Assembly (NCBI GenBank): GCA_000824825.2
Contig: LM655196.1
Span: forward strand, 1-50,860
Source of the DNA: Mesorhizobium sp. ORS 3324
Lineage (GTDB): Bacteria; Pseudomonadota; Alphaproteobacteria; Rhizobiales; Rhizobiaceae
Length of the DNA stretch: 50,860 bases
Reading direction: 5' to 3'
This document shows positions 8,682 to 17,444 of this stretch, piece after piece (within the stretch, counting starts at the first letter, position 1; each line of letters begins with the position of its first letter). Position numbers and translations under genes: made by a program. Below the pieces are notes generated by a model. It saw only the letters and a list, made by a program, of their open reading frames with translations, was not told the origin of the DNA and ran no database searches.

Positions 8682-9320
8682 TCAGAGCGACCTTCTCCGC
8701 CGCCTGAACAGGCTCGAACCGTCGCCGGCTGAATTGCTCGGGTCCGATGGGGCTTTCGCTGGAGTTCCGAAGAAGGCGGGATCGTGCTGTGCTGACGGTT
8801 CAGCGAATTCCGGCCGCAGGCCGGCTGCTCGCGGTTCCTGCGAATACAGGTCGGGGAATGCCGGCGTCTCTTTTCCAGGCATGGCGGCAGCACCGGGCGA
8901 GACGGCCTTTTCCGCTGCTGCTGCCGTTGACTGAAGCCGCGTGAGAAGCCGTGAATTGGGAGCACGTCTCGTGCTGAAAGTTTGTCGCCTCTCCTCGGCC
9001 ATTTCCAGCCTGTCGATTGCCGACGCCATCGAACTGAGGCGATCCTCGATTTGCGCCAGTCGCCTGCGGGTGGAAAACACAACCGTTGAAAAGAGCAGAC
9101 TGCTTGCGAGAACGACGAGCATCGCCGCCACGGTGCTTTCGATGTCGAACACAATCAACATGACGGCCCCGGCAAATACGCCAACGACACCGTAGGCCAC
9201 CAACCGCCCCTCTCTTAAGAGAAGAGCCAATGGCAAGGTCGCAGAGAACACCAGGATGGTTCCGGACCTGTTCGTCACCCAGTCCACAAGCTCCGAGACA
9301 AATTCGCCGTAGGTTTCCAT
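8682..9320 (-). CDS. Hypothetical membrane protein with disordered tail
   Basis: A 212-residue protein that I do not recognise. Residues about 20-85 hold two or three hydrophobic segments (GTILVFSATLPLALLLREG, LVAYGVVGVFAGAVMLIVFD, VAAMLVVLASSLLFSTVVFS). A short basic coiled coil follows (RRRLAQIEDRLSSMASAIDR), then a Pro/Ala/Ser-rich tail ending in an RRRRRS cluster. The start at 9320 is preferred because homologous-looking sequence begins at METYGEFVSELVDW; the ribosome site is weak. It is transcribed away from the Wzc gene and shares its 423-base upstream region. A role at the envelope is likely only from its membrane character. Confidence 0.65.
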   Translation of the reverse strand: METYGEFVSELVDWVTNRSGTILVFSATLPLALLLREGRLVAYGVVGVFAGAVMLIVFDIESTVAAMLVVLASSLLFSTVVFSTRRRLAQIEDRLSSMASAIDRLEMAEERRQTFSTRRAPNSRLLTRLQSTAAAAEKAVSPGAAAMPGKETPAFPDLYSQEPRAAGLRPEFAEPSAQHDPAFFGTPAKAPSDPSNSAGDGSSLFRRRRRSL

Positions 9321-9743
9321 GTCGACCCCAGACTGGTTGAGACATATGCCGATATCCGGCGACGGGGCGCGCAGGCTCTCCTGCACCCCGCCTGGCGCCG
9401 GTGACGTTGCAACCCGCCGAGCAAGCTCGCGAAGATATTCGGCAGCATCCTAAAAGACAGCGGGAAGCCGTCGGGTAGACCAGATCGACCTTTTGTCGAT
9501 TTACTACTCATTAATGGTAATGGCGAGGACATCCGCGAAGCTGATATGGTTTTGGTTGGCCGATAGCGCGATCGGTCAGCGGGCGGAAGAGAGGATCTGG
9601 GCGTACCGTACGGCGGGCACGAACCTGCACCTTTTCACGAGCGTGAGCACGCTTAACACCTGCTATTGCGAATTTTGAAGTGCAGGCCATTCAGCTGGCG
9701 CTGAAGGGGTAGGAGTTGTTTTCCCTGTCGCAAGGATCCGAAA
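9321..9743. other. Divergent promoter region of the polysaccharide block
   Basis: This 423-base noncoding stretch lies between the membrane-protein gene and the Wzc-like gene. It is more AT-rich than its flanks around 9490-9560 and holds two dyads: one at 9501-9520 (listed separately) and CCGAT-N6-ATCGG at 9560-9575. No RfaH-type ops element or JUMPstart sequence was seen. It is the most likely control region for the + strand block. Confidence 0.5.
9501..9520. promoter_or_regulatory. Imperfect dyad upstream of the Wzc-like gene
   Basis: TTACTACTCATTAATGGTAA reads as two half-sites; the reverse complement of the right half (TTACCATTAA) matches the left half at seven of ten positions. It lies 223 bases before the Wzc start in an AT-rich patch. 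The 20-bp dyad size fits a LuxR- or LysR-type operator. The LuxR-like regulator at 39672-40427 is a candidate binder, which is inference. Confidence 0.3.
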
Positions 9744-11828
9744 ATGAGCTATGCAGCGGACGATCCGATTATAGCCAGGCAATTGCCTTCACTTGATGTG
9801 AGGGAGATCTTCGACTTCTTTCTCCGTCGCTGGAAATTCGGATGTGCAATTGCGGCTATCACCCTCGCCATTTTCCTTGTTGCCGCTTTTACACTTCCGC
9901 CGTCGTACACTGGTGTTGCGCAAGTCCTGCTGGACTCGCCGGTCGACTATATGACTCCCCAGGACTATTCCAATTCCGACTTTTCCGACAATCCAACATT
10001 CATTGAAAGTCAGATCGCTGTCCTGAGGTCCGCGTCGCTTCTTCAGCAGGTGGTCGATAGCGAAAAGCTGGCCGAGGACCCCAAGATCGGGCCCGCGGCA
10101 TTGACATGGCTTCAAGGCGCATTGGGTGTCTCGCGTGTCGGACTTGGCAACGTCATCGAGCTCGATGTGACCATGTACGATCCGGCAAAAGCAGCATCCC
10201 TGGCGAACGCAATCGCCCAGGCATATGTCGCCGATCGAACAAAGACCCGCTACGAAGGGGTTCAAAAAGCCTCCACATGGCTCAGTGACCGGGCCGCGTA
10301 TCTGCGCTCAGAGCTCAGCCGTTCGGAAGAAGCCGTCCAGAAGTTCCGGGCGGACCACAATTTGCTGACAACACGGGCCGGCAGTTTGACCGACCAGCAG
10401 ATGTCGGAACTGAATGTCGCGCTGATAAACGCTCGCGCCGAATTGTCGGCGAAACGGGCGCAATATCAACAAGTTGACAAATTGCTAAGCAGCGGGGGCG
10501 ACCTCCAATCGATGCCCGATGTGCTGCAATCGGTTGTGGTCAGCGCGCTTCGATCCCAACTCTCCGTGGTAAGCCGGCGGGAAGCAGACCTGCGGCTGAA
10601 ATATGGCGAGCGACATCCCGACGTCCTGTCCGCCCAGGCGGAACGCCGCGATATCGAGGGACAAATCTCCGCGGAAGTGCAGCGCCTCGTAGGCAATCTG
10701 AAGAATGAAGTCGACGCCGCCGAGGCCCGCGAAGCCGCCCTGGTCCGGGCTTTGGGTTCGGTATCCGACCAGTCCGAGGTCGAAGGCCAGGTCGGCGTCC
10801 AGTTGCGCGATCTTGAGCGGATTGCCTCCGCGAACCAGAACCTCTTCGAGACCTTCCTGTCGCGCGCCAAGCTTACCGAGGAGAAGTCCACTCTCCTCAA
10901 CAGCGGCGTGCGCGTGATCACGGCTGCAGCTGTTCCGCTTTCGCCGAGCTTCCCGAACAGGCCTCTTTTTGCCGCTTTGGGTCTGGTTCTCGGCGTCCTC
11001 TTCGGAGGCGCCGGCGCCGTCCTTCGCGAGCTGTCTGCATCCGGCTTCATGGCAAAAAAACAGATAGAGGAAGAGCTGGCCGTTCCGGTTCTTGCGTCCA
11101 TGCCGAGGATGTTGGGCTGGTCGGGAGAGACCCAGCCTATCGCCTATCTCGAGCGCAGGCCACTCTCCAGGTACAGCGAGGCCGTGCGGCGGCTTCGCCT
11201 GGGCATGGACGCAACATCGGAACTGAGCTGTTCGCCGCGCCTCATGCTGGTGACATCGGCGATGCCCAGCGAAGGGAAGACCACGCTGGCGTTGAGCCTG
11301 GCCTGCTCCGCTGCTGCCGACGGCGAGCGCGTGCTGCTGATCGATGCTGATCTGCGCCTTTCGGCTGCCACGGCGTTCTTTGGAATGGCTGAAAAGGTCG
11401 GGTTGGTCGACCTTTTGACTTTGCCGATGAAGGCCTCAAACGCAATTCACCTGGACGAACGCTCGGGCATTAGCCTGCTACCCGCCGGCGCAAAGACAAG
11501 GAATCCGCCTGCTCTTCTCGCTTCGGCGCGAATGCGCTCGATCCTCGATGAGCTTCGAGGAAAATTCGACACGGTTATCGTCGATGCGCCACCCGTGGGT
11601 CCGGCCGCCGATGCTTCGATCCTGGCAAGACATGTCGACAAGATCATCTTTGCCGTGAAGTGGTGCGAAACGTCACGCGAGGCCGTCGCCGAGGGGATCA
11701 GGCATCTTGGCGGCCGATCCAAGATCGCCGGTATTGCCCTAACGATGGTGGACGAACCTAAGCTGCCGAAATACGGCCGCTACACGTCGCTCGATAGCAG
11801 CGTCTCCGACAGTTACTACCTCAATTGA
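9744..11828 (+). CDS. Wzc/ExoP-type polysaccharide co-polymerase with tyrosine kinase
   Basis: A 694-residue inner-membrane protein that controls polysaccharide chain length and export. Residues about 34-53 and 408-430 are membrane helices bracketing a long Wzz/GNVR periplasmic region with coiled coils. The cytoplasmic C-terminal BY-kinase domain has Walker A (SAMPSEGKTT, about 506-515), Walker A' (LLIDADLR, about 531-538) and Walker B (VIVDAPPV, about 611-618). The tail holds four tyrosines (677, 680, 691, 692), the expected autophosphorylation cluster, though it is short. AAGGAT precedes the ATG. It heads the + strand block, and the NusG-like gene follows 21 bases later. It should work with the ExoF-like protein at 16011. 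Confidence 0.93.
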   Translation: MSYAADDPIIARQLPSLDVREIFDFFLRRWKFGCAIAAITLAIFLVAAFTLPPSYTGVAQVLLDSPVDYMTPQDYSNSDFSDNPTFIESQIAVLRSASLLQQVVDSEKLAEDPKIGPAALTWLQGALGVSRVGLGNVIELDVTMYDPAKAASLANAIAQAYVADRTKTRYEGVQKASTWLSDRAAYLRSELSRSEEAVQKFRADHNLLTTRAGSLTDQQMSELNVALINARAELSAKRAQYQQVDKLLSSGGDLQSMPDVLQSVVVSALRSQLSVVSRREADLRLKYGERHPDVLSAQAERRDIEGQISAEVQRLVGNLKNEVDAAEAREAALVRALGSVSDQSEVEGQVGVQLRDLERIASANQNLFETFLSRAKLTEEKSTLLNSGVRVITAAAVPLSPSFPNRPLFAALGLVLGVLFGGAGAVLRELSASGFMAKKQIEEELAVPVLASMPRMLGWSGETQPIAYLERRPLSRYSEAVRRLRLGMDATSELSCSPRLMLVTSAMPSEGKTTLALSLACSAAADGERVLLIDADLRLSAATAFFGMAEKVGLVDLLTLPMKASNAIHLDERSGISLLPAGAKTRNPPALLASARMRSILDELRGKFDTVIVDAPPVGPAADASILARHVDKIIFAVKWCETSREAVAEGIRHLGGRSKIAGIALTMVDEPKLPKYGRYTSLDSSVSDSYYLN

Positions 11829-11849
11829 ACGAAGAAGAAGGCATCCGCA

Positions 11850-12413
11850 ATGCTGCATGCCGGCCTACACTACGATCCGCTTCCGGAACCGCCGAGACAG
11901 CTTCACGACAGCGGGGCAGCGCGTTGGTGCGTGGTGCAGACGCATCAGCATTCCGAGAGCCTGGCCGAGCGGCATCTGTCAGCACAAAACTTCCGCACCT
12001 ACCTGCCCAAGCGCAAGCGGACCGTGCGGCACGCGCGCAGCGTGAAGACCGTCTCTAGCGCGTATTTCGACTGCTACCTGTTTGTCTCGTTGGCCCTTCA
12101 TCAGCAGAGCTGGTACCCGATCAACTCGACCGTCGGTGTCCGCAAGCTGATCATGAGCGAAGGATTGCCGGTGCCCGCGCCACACGGTGTGGTCGAGTCC
12201 TTGATGTCCGCAACCGACGAGGACGGAATTCTACACCCGGATATCCTGTTGAGGTCAGGGCAAAGAATCAGGGTCATAGATGGGCCGTTTGCGGATCAGC
12301 TTGGGATACTTGACCACGTCGGAAAAACTGGGGCGGTCAGAATTCTTCTCGATATCATGAACCGCTCGATACCGATTACTATCAACAGAGATAAGCTGGC
12401 AGTATTTTCATAA
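11850..12413 (+). CDS. NusG/RfaH-like specialised transcription elongation factor
   Basis: A 187-residue NusG paralogue. Residues about 25-120 form the NGN domain (WCVVQTHQHSESLAERHLSA, then YLPKRKRTVRHAR and YFDCYLFVSL). The C-terminal KOW-like domain holds IRVIDGPFADQLGILDHVG. Length is close to RfaH and other specialised NusG proteins that load onto RNA polymerase at long polysaccharide operons and suppress termination. GAAGAAGG precedes the ATG. It is the second gene of the polysaccharide block, the usual place for such factors. No ops-like recruitment element was found upstream of the block, so the target site is unknown. Confidence 0.88.
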   Translation: MLHAGLHYDPLPEPPRQLHDSGAARWCVVQTHQHSESLAERHLSAQNFRTYLPKRKRTVRHARSVKTVSSAYFDCYLFVSLALHQQSWYPINSTVGVRKLIMSEGLPVPAPHGVVESLMSATDEDGILHPDILLRSGQRIRVIDGPFADQLGILDHVGKTGAVRILLDIMNRSIPITINRDKLAVFS

Positions 12414-12785
12414 GAATTAGACTTATCGATTTTCTTTGATTTTCTTTGTTGTTTCTTTTTCGCATGCATGACGCCGAAATTGCGGCAAGGAGTGATGAGT
12501 TGGCACCCAATTCACCCTCGGTGCGGCAGCTTGCAAAGGTGACGGCCGGCAACGCTGAAAGCCGGTAACGTAGCGTCAAAACGAGGTCGGTCCGACAAAG
12601 GTCAGCCCGAAGGCCTGCCCGGTATCTGGTCCCGACGCCCAATTCGACGACCGAAGCGAACGGCGCCCGCCGTGATCAACAAACGGGAAGCCCCCTTGCG
12701 ATCCTCACGCAACTCCAAAGCGGCAAACTCCGGTGAGCCACGTGACGAGTTCTGGCCCCGACAGTATCGGCGCGTAGGGATGGCC

Positions 12786-14429
12786 ATGGCGGCAGTAGCG
12801 CCAGGCATGAATGGGTCAGCGCTGGCCAGAGCGAGCAACGGGAGACGCAAGGCCTTCCGGCAAGATAACGTCGCGGACGGCGATACGGAGGCCCTCCTAC
12901 CCGGCGGAAGCGCGCAGTCCATTCATGTCGACGCGGTGCCCGCCTTGCCGATTGCCGCCGTGCTGTTTCAAGCCCTCAATGGGGCCGGGCTGAAGTACGG
13001 CGTAGTCCAGGACCTCGCATACCTGCAGGACGCCTTTGCCGGCCGCGACGATCTCGATCTCCTTCTGGACAAGCGGGACTACCCGGCCTTCTGTTCCATC
13101 GTGAATGGACTTCAGGGCCGTCGCGGAGTGAGCCTGTCCTGCTACGACAATGTCTGTGCCGGCCGAGAAGATTGGTTCGTGCCCGACTTTTCGACCGGCC
13201 GATATCTCCATCTCGACGTGCATATCGGTGTCCGGGTCGGACGGGAATTTCGTAAGCGCTATGCGGCCTTCGACTACGCAGCGATCGAGCGATGGGGGGC
13301 GATCCATGTGGACGGCGCTGCGGTTCCGGTCGTCTCTCCCGAAGACGAGCTTCGACTGACGATCGCCCGTTTCGCCTTTCGCGGCTGGACCCTCCCTTGG
13401 CAGCGGTGGGTCACCATGCATCACCATTGGAGGGACCCGTTCGCACAATTGCCGTTTGCGCCCGGCGAGCAAGGCTTGCACGTCGTGGAATTTGCGTTCG
13501 GCGGCAGAAGAACGGTGAGCTGCAGGTTCCGGCAGAGCGGCAACGATCTGGTCGTGCACCGCGCAGATCTTGCCAGGCTTCGGCGCTCGATCCGGGACAT
13601 GTGCGGCTTCGCCGACCGCCACGCCATCACCGATGCCGCAGTGCATCTGGCGCGCAAGGCCTCCTATCTTGCCTTGAGGTTGCTCCAGCGCCTGTTGCCC
13701 GGCCGCCTTCCGCCAAAGAGGCGACCCGCCGCCGGCGGTTTTTTGGTGGCGGTGATAGGGCCCGATGGGGTGGGAAAGAGCACCCAGGTCGATCGGCTGA
13801 CACGGACATTTCGATGGAAATTCGGCTGCGCGCAGGCCTACGCAGGGATCGGCGACGGCAGCGGTTGGTGGCTTCGTAAGGCGCTGCAGAAGGTGCTTTT
13901 CCCCCATCGGCACCGCCTGAAGTCTCTGGCCCAGTCCGGTGGCAATGATACCGTCCGCGGAACCTGGGCCAAGGGAAGCATTGCGGCGACCGGTCTGGCA
14001 TTGTGGGCGATTTTGATCGCGTTCGAGCGATATGCTGCCGTCAAGCGCGCGCACCGAATGGCGGCGCGCGGCCTCATCGTCATTTGCGACAGGTGGCCTC
14101 AGGCGCAGCAGAGAGGATATCTCGACGGGCCAACCATCCCGCCGCACCTGTTCTCCATCCGAGGCTTGTCGGCCCTCGCCCGCATCGAGCAGAAACTGTT
14201 TCAAAAGATGGAAGCGTGCCGACCGCATCTCACGCTGCATCTCGTCTGCGATTTTGCCGTCTCCGAAATGCGAAAGCCCGGTGAAATCAGGAAAGAGGCG
14301 TTCGATGCGCGGCTGTCGTTGATGGCGGAGTTGCGCGCCAAGGACGAGGAAATCCGAACGGTCGATGCAGGCGCGAGCGTAGAGACGGTCAACCGGCAAC
14401 TGTTCAGGCACATCTGGCTATCCCTGTAG
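12786..14429 (+). CDS. Nucleotidyltransferase-like / thymidylate-kinase-like fusion
   Basis: A 547-residue two-part protein. The N-terminal half (about residues 60-290) has a nucleotidyltransferase-like core with a DDLDLLLDKRDYPAF acidic motif and YLHLDVHIGV. The C-terminal half (about 320-545) is a P-loop kinase of the dTMP-kinase type with GPDGVGKST (about 325) and ICDRW. Such fusions occur in polysaccharide clusters, but their substrate is not established; a phosphorylated or nucleotidylated sugar or lipid is possible. The ATG at 12786 is chosen because AGGGA lies six bases upstream; the frame stays open to a GTG at 12672. A T-rich 258-base gap separates it from the NusG-like gene, holding a tandem ATTTTCTTTG repeat near 12432-12451. 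Confidence 0.75.
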   Translation: MAAVAPGMNGSALARASNGRRKAFRQDNVADGDTEALLPGGSAQSIHVDAVPALPIAAVLFQALNGAGLKYGVVQDLAYLQDAFAGRDDLDLLLDKRDYPAFCSIVNGLQGRRGVSLSCYDNVCAGREDWFVPDFSTGRYLHLDVHIGVRVGREFRKRYAAFDYAAIERWGAIHVDGAAVPVVSPEDELRLTIARFAFRGWTLPWQRWVTMHHHWRDPFAQLPFAPGEQGLHVVEFAFGGRRTVSCRFRQSGNDLVVHRADLARLRRSIRDMCGFADRHAITDAAVHLARKASYLALRLLQRLLPGRLPPKRRPAAGGFLVAVIGPDGVGKSTQVDRLTRTFRWKFGCAQAYAGIGDGSGWWLRKALQKVLFPHRHRLKSLAQSGGNDTVRGTWAKGSIAATGLALWAILIAFERYAAVKRAHRMAARGLIVICDRWPQAQQRGYLDGPTIPPHLFSIRGLSALARIEQKLFQKMEACRPHLTLHLVCDFAVSEMRKPGEIRKEAFDARLSLMAELRAKDEEIRTVDAGASVETVNRQLFRHIWLSL

Positions 14430-14623
14430 GGACAGAACAAGGGGCCGCCCCACCACCGGCACAACATCACGAACCAGCACCCTTCAGCGACCTCGCCGAG
14501 GCCGGATGCTCCCGGCCATGCGCCCCTGAGAAGGCGCAGACGAAGGCCCAGAGGCTCCGACTCCATTCCACCGATCTCCTGCCCGCCGTCCGCCGGATTT
14601 CACGTCCCCTGAGGTATAAGCAA

Positions 14624-15847
14624 ATGAAGATCGTTCATGTGCTCACCCGGCTGCTTCGAGCCGGCTCGGAAGAGAATACCCTGGCCTGCTGTCTCGACCA
14701 AGCAAGGCATGGCCACGAGGTCCTGCTGGTCCACGGCAGCGAATACGACCCGGGCTTGCGGGCGTCGGTCGCCGGAGCTCTTCGGGTCGTCACCCTCGAA
14801 CAGCTCACCAACCCGATTTCGCCTGCCCGCGATATTTCCGCATTTAGGCAACTCACGCGCCTCATGCGCGACTGGCGGCCCGACATCGTGCACACGCACC
14901 AAAGCAAGGCCGGCATCATCGGCCGTCTTGCCGCCGAGCAGGCCGACATCCCCGGCATCGTGCATGGTGTGCATATCCTGCCTTTCGTGCATGTCGGCAA
15001 GAGCCAGAAGCTGACCTTCCTGGCCGCCGAGCGCCTTGCCGCCAGGTTTACGCGCGCTTTCATCGATGTCAGCCAGGCGATGCGCGACATCTGCATCGCC
15101 AATCATCTGGGCGGCCCCGATCAGCATCATGTCGTCCATTCCGGCTTCGACCTGGCGCGCTTCGCCAACGCGCAATGGCCGGAAGCCTCCCACCTCCTGC
15201 TCGGGACAGAAGCCGGCGCACCGAAGCCGCCCGTGGTCCTGATGCTGGCTGCGCTGGAGCCGAGGAAGCGCCATGTCGAATTCATCGAAGCGTTCGGCCA
15301 GGTTGTCGACCGCATTCCAAATGTGCGGCTCCTTTTGGCCGGCGAAGGACCGGCGCGGCCAGCGATTGCATCGGCGATCGAACGGTCCCCATTCGCGAAG
15401 AACATTCGCATGATCGGCTACCATCGCGAGCCCGAAAGGCTGATCAGCCTGGCAGATGTTTGCGTGCTGACGTCGATGCGGGAGGGATTGCCTCGTGTCG
15501 TGATGCAATATCTGGCGGGCGGGCGGCCCTGCGTGGTGTCGCATTTGCCTGGAGTGGAAGAGGTCGTGACGCATGGCGTCAACGGGATCGTGACACCGGT
15601 CGACAATGTGGGCGCCGCCGCGGCGTCTGTCGCCGACCTTCTGGAGAACGAGCCCTATCGCGCGCGGCTGGCGGATGGCGCAAGGCTCACCGATCTTTCG
15701 TCCTGGGGGCTGGATGCCATGTGCGAGCGGGTCGAAACGATCTATCAGTCCGTCCAGGCTTCCGCCCTTTCGGCTGCCAGGCCGAACGTCAAGCGGGGCA
15801 TCATCGGCGGCACGGCCAAGCAGGCCTTGCGGCTGCATGGATTTTGA
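14624..15847 (+). CDS. GT4-family glycosyltransferase
   Basis: A 407-residue GT-B glycosyltransferase of family 4. The N-terminal acceptor domain opens with MKIVHVLTRLLRAGSEENTL, and WRPDIVHTHQSKAGIIGRLA is typical. The donor-binding C-terminal domain shows MLAALEPRKRHVEFIEAF and REGLPRVVMQYLAGGRPCVV. In the usual EX7E motif the second Glu is Gln here, which I believe is shared by a GT4 subgroup and need not abolish activity. GAGGT lies upstream of the ATG. It probably adds one sugar to the lipid-linked repeat unit at the cytoplasmic face. The donor and linkage cannot be told from sequence. Confidence 0.92.
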   Translation: MKIVHVLTRLLRAGSEENTLACCLDQARHGHEVLLVHGSEYDPGLRASVAGALRVVTLEQLTNPISPARDISAFRQLTRLMRDWRPDIVHTHQSKAGIIGRLAAEQADIPGIVHGVHILPFVHVGKSQKLTFLAAERLAARFTRAFIDVSQAMRDICIANHLGGPDQHHVVHSGFDLARFANAQWPEASHLLLGTEAGAPKPPVVLMLAALEPRKRHVEFIEAFGQVVDRIPNVRLLLAGEGPARPAIASAIERSPFAKNIRMIGYHREPERLISLADVCVLTSMREGLPRVVMQYLAGGRPCVVSHLPGVEEVVTHGVNGIVTPVDNVGAAAASVADLLENEPYRARLADGARLTDLSSWGLDAMCERVETIYQSVQASALSAARPNVKRGIIGGTAKQALRLHGF

Positions 15848-16010
15848 CGGGCCGATTCGCCAAGCCGACCTCCTGCCCACTCGTTCGGATCGGCCTTCTG
15901 TCGTGCAACGGAAAACGGACCACAAGCCCTTTCCTCTCGAAGGATTTGCCATCACGTCCGACCAGCAAATCGAATCTGGAGTCGGCGAGCAGTTAACCGG
16001 AGTGAGAACG

Positions 16011-17390
16011 ATGTATCGGTGTTTTGATCTGCAGTTCGTGTCGATGCCTTTCCCAAGGACAACCTCCCAGAGACCGAAGCTGCGCTGTAAGCTTGACCTT
16101 GCGGTCCGTTCTTTGCTCTCAATCGTTTGCGGCCTTTTCGCCATGGCCTTTGTCCTGCTTGCTGCGAATGCGTCCCGCGCCGACGGGTACACTTTCGACA
16201 CTGGCGACGTGCTCCGCATATCGGTGGTCGGCGAGGCCGCTTATCCGCTGCAAGTCGTGGTCGACGATCGCGGCTCGATATCGCTTCCGTTGCTTGGCGA
16301 TATTCAAGCGCGCGGCCTCACCAGCGTCGCTCTTTCGCAGGCCATCCAGGGCGCGTTCCAGCGGCAGAAGCTCATCCTCGAGCCGTTTGTGCAGGTAGAG
16401 GTTGGCCAGTACCGGCCCTTCTTCATCTCCGGAACGGTGGCTCGTGCCGGATCCTATCCGTTTCAACCGGGGATGACGGTTCGCCATGCACTCGCGGTCG
16501 CAGGCGGTTTTCGGGCCATGGTCACGGGAAATACCGAGCCGGCCCTGCAGATAGCAGACCTGCGCAGCGCTCGCTCCAACCTGGCGATCGAAGAATATCG
16601 CCTGAAGGTTCGGCTAGCCCGCCTCCAGGCGGAGAGCCGGCAGGACAAGACCTTTGTCGCTCCGGCGGACCCGCCGATCGAATTCGGCGGACACCTGGTC
16701 TCCGACATCATCGCGTCCGAACAGGCACAGCTCGATGCGCGGCTTGCCGCGTACCGGGACGACATTGCCTATCTCGAGGCCTCGATCGACAGGGCGAAGA
16801 AGGAAGCGGACATGGCTGCCGCCACGCGGCAGGAACGAGAAAAGACTGCGGACCTTCAGATGGAGGAATTGCAGTCCGCCCGAGCCTTGCGGGAAAGAGG
16901 TTTGGTAACGAACACGAATGTCATAAATGCGGAAAGGGCACATACCAGCTATCGCGCCGAACTTGCGCAGACCGAGTTTCAGCAGGTCCAGACACAGCAG
17001 GGAATGCTGAATGCGGAAAGTGAACTCCGCAAGAAGCGCCAAGCTTATGAAATGGACTTGATCGCGCAAACCCAGGACACCGAGGTCGAGCTGGGCAAAG
17101 TCCAGAGCCAGATAAGATACGTTGCCGACAAGCTGCTTTTCATCTTCACCTATGGTGACCAGAGGACCTTGGAAGATCTGCAGGGCTCGGTGAAGATTTC
17201 GATCTTCAGGCGCGACCAGAAAGCAGCGCAGAACATCATCGCGAACGAAAACACGGAAGTGAAGGCGGGCGACGTCATCGAAGTTTCGGTCGTGGCCAAC
17301 AAAGGCTTCTACGCTCCCGACATTTCGGCAACCAGGCCCGCTCCGGGCGCCGGAGCTCAGGCGACCCAGTCTACCATCGTCGGCCAATAG
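16011..17390 (+). CDS. ExoF/Wza-like polysaccharide export protein
   Basis: A 459-residue envelope protein. After a long N-terminal region, a hydrophobic signal segment (about residues 33-52, LLSIVCGLFAMAFVLLAANA) is followed by a likely cleavage site near ASRA-DG, with no lipobox cysteine. The Poly_export domain starts at YTFDTGDVLRISVVGE, and an SLBB-like segment follows (ISGTVARAGSYPFQPGMTVR). The C-terminal half is a long coiled coil, as in rhizobial ExoF. The frame is open upstream but overlaps the GT4 gene; ATG 16011 with GGAGTGAG before it is chosen. It probably forms or contacts the outer export channel together with the Wzc-like protein. Confidence 0.88.
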   Translation: MYRCFDLQFVSMPFPRTTSQRPKLRCKLDLAVRSLLSIVCGLFAMAFVLLAANASRADGYTFDTGDVLRISVVGEAAYPLQVVVDDRGSISLPLLGDIQARGLTSVALSQAIQGAFQRQKLILEPFVQVEVGQYRPFFISGTVARAGSYPFQPGMTVRHALAVAGGFRAMVTGNTEPALQIADLRSARSNLAIEEYRLKVRLARLQAESRQDKTFVAPADPPIEFGGHLVSDIIASEQAQLDARLAAYRDDIAYLEASIDRAKKEADMAAATRQEREKTADLQMEELQSARALRERGLVTNTNVINAERAHTSYRAELAQTEFQQVQTQQGMLNAESELRKKRQAYEMDLIAQTQDTEVELGKVQSQIRYVADKLLFIFTYGDQRTLEDLQGSVKISIFRRDQKAAQNIIANENTEVKAGDVIEVSVVANKGFYAPDISATRPAPGAGAQATQSTIVGQ

Positions 17391-17444
17391 GCGCCGGCAC
17401 GCCGCCGGCCGCGCCTTGGGTATGATTTCACGCTGGGAAATTTA

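Noticed and set aside
9321..9743. ops/JUMPstart element for the NusG-like factor
   Set aside because: No recognisable GGCGGTAGC-like sequence was found in the leader.
15606..16010. Upstream extension of the ExoF-like frame
   Set aside because: The open frame overlaps the GT4 gene and lacks signal-peptide or family similarity; ATG 16011 has a ribosome site.
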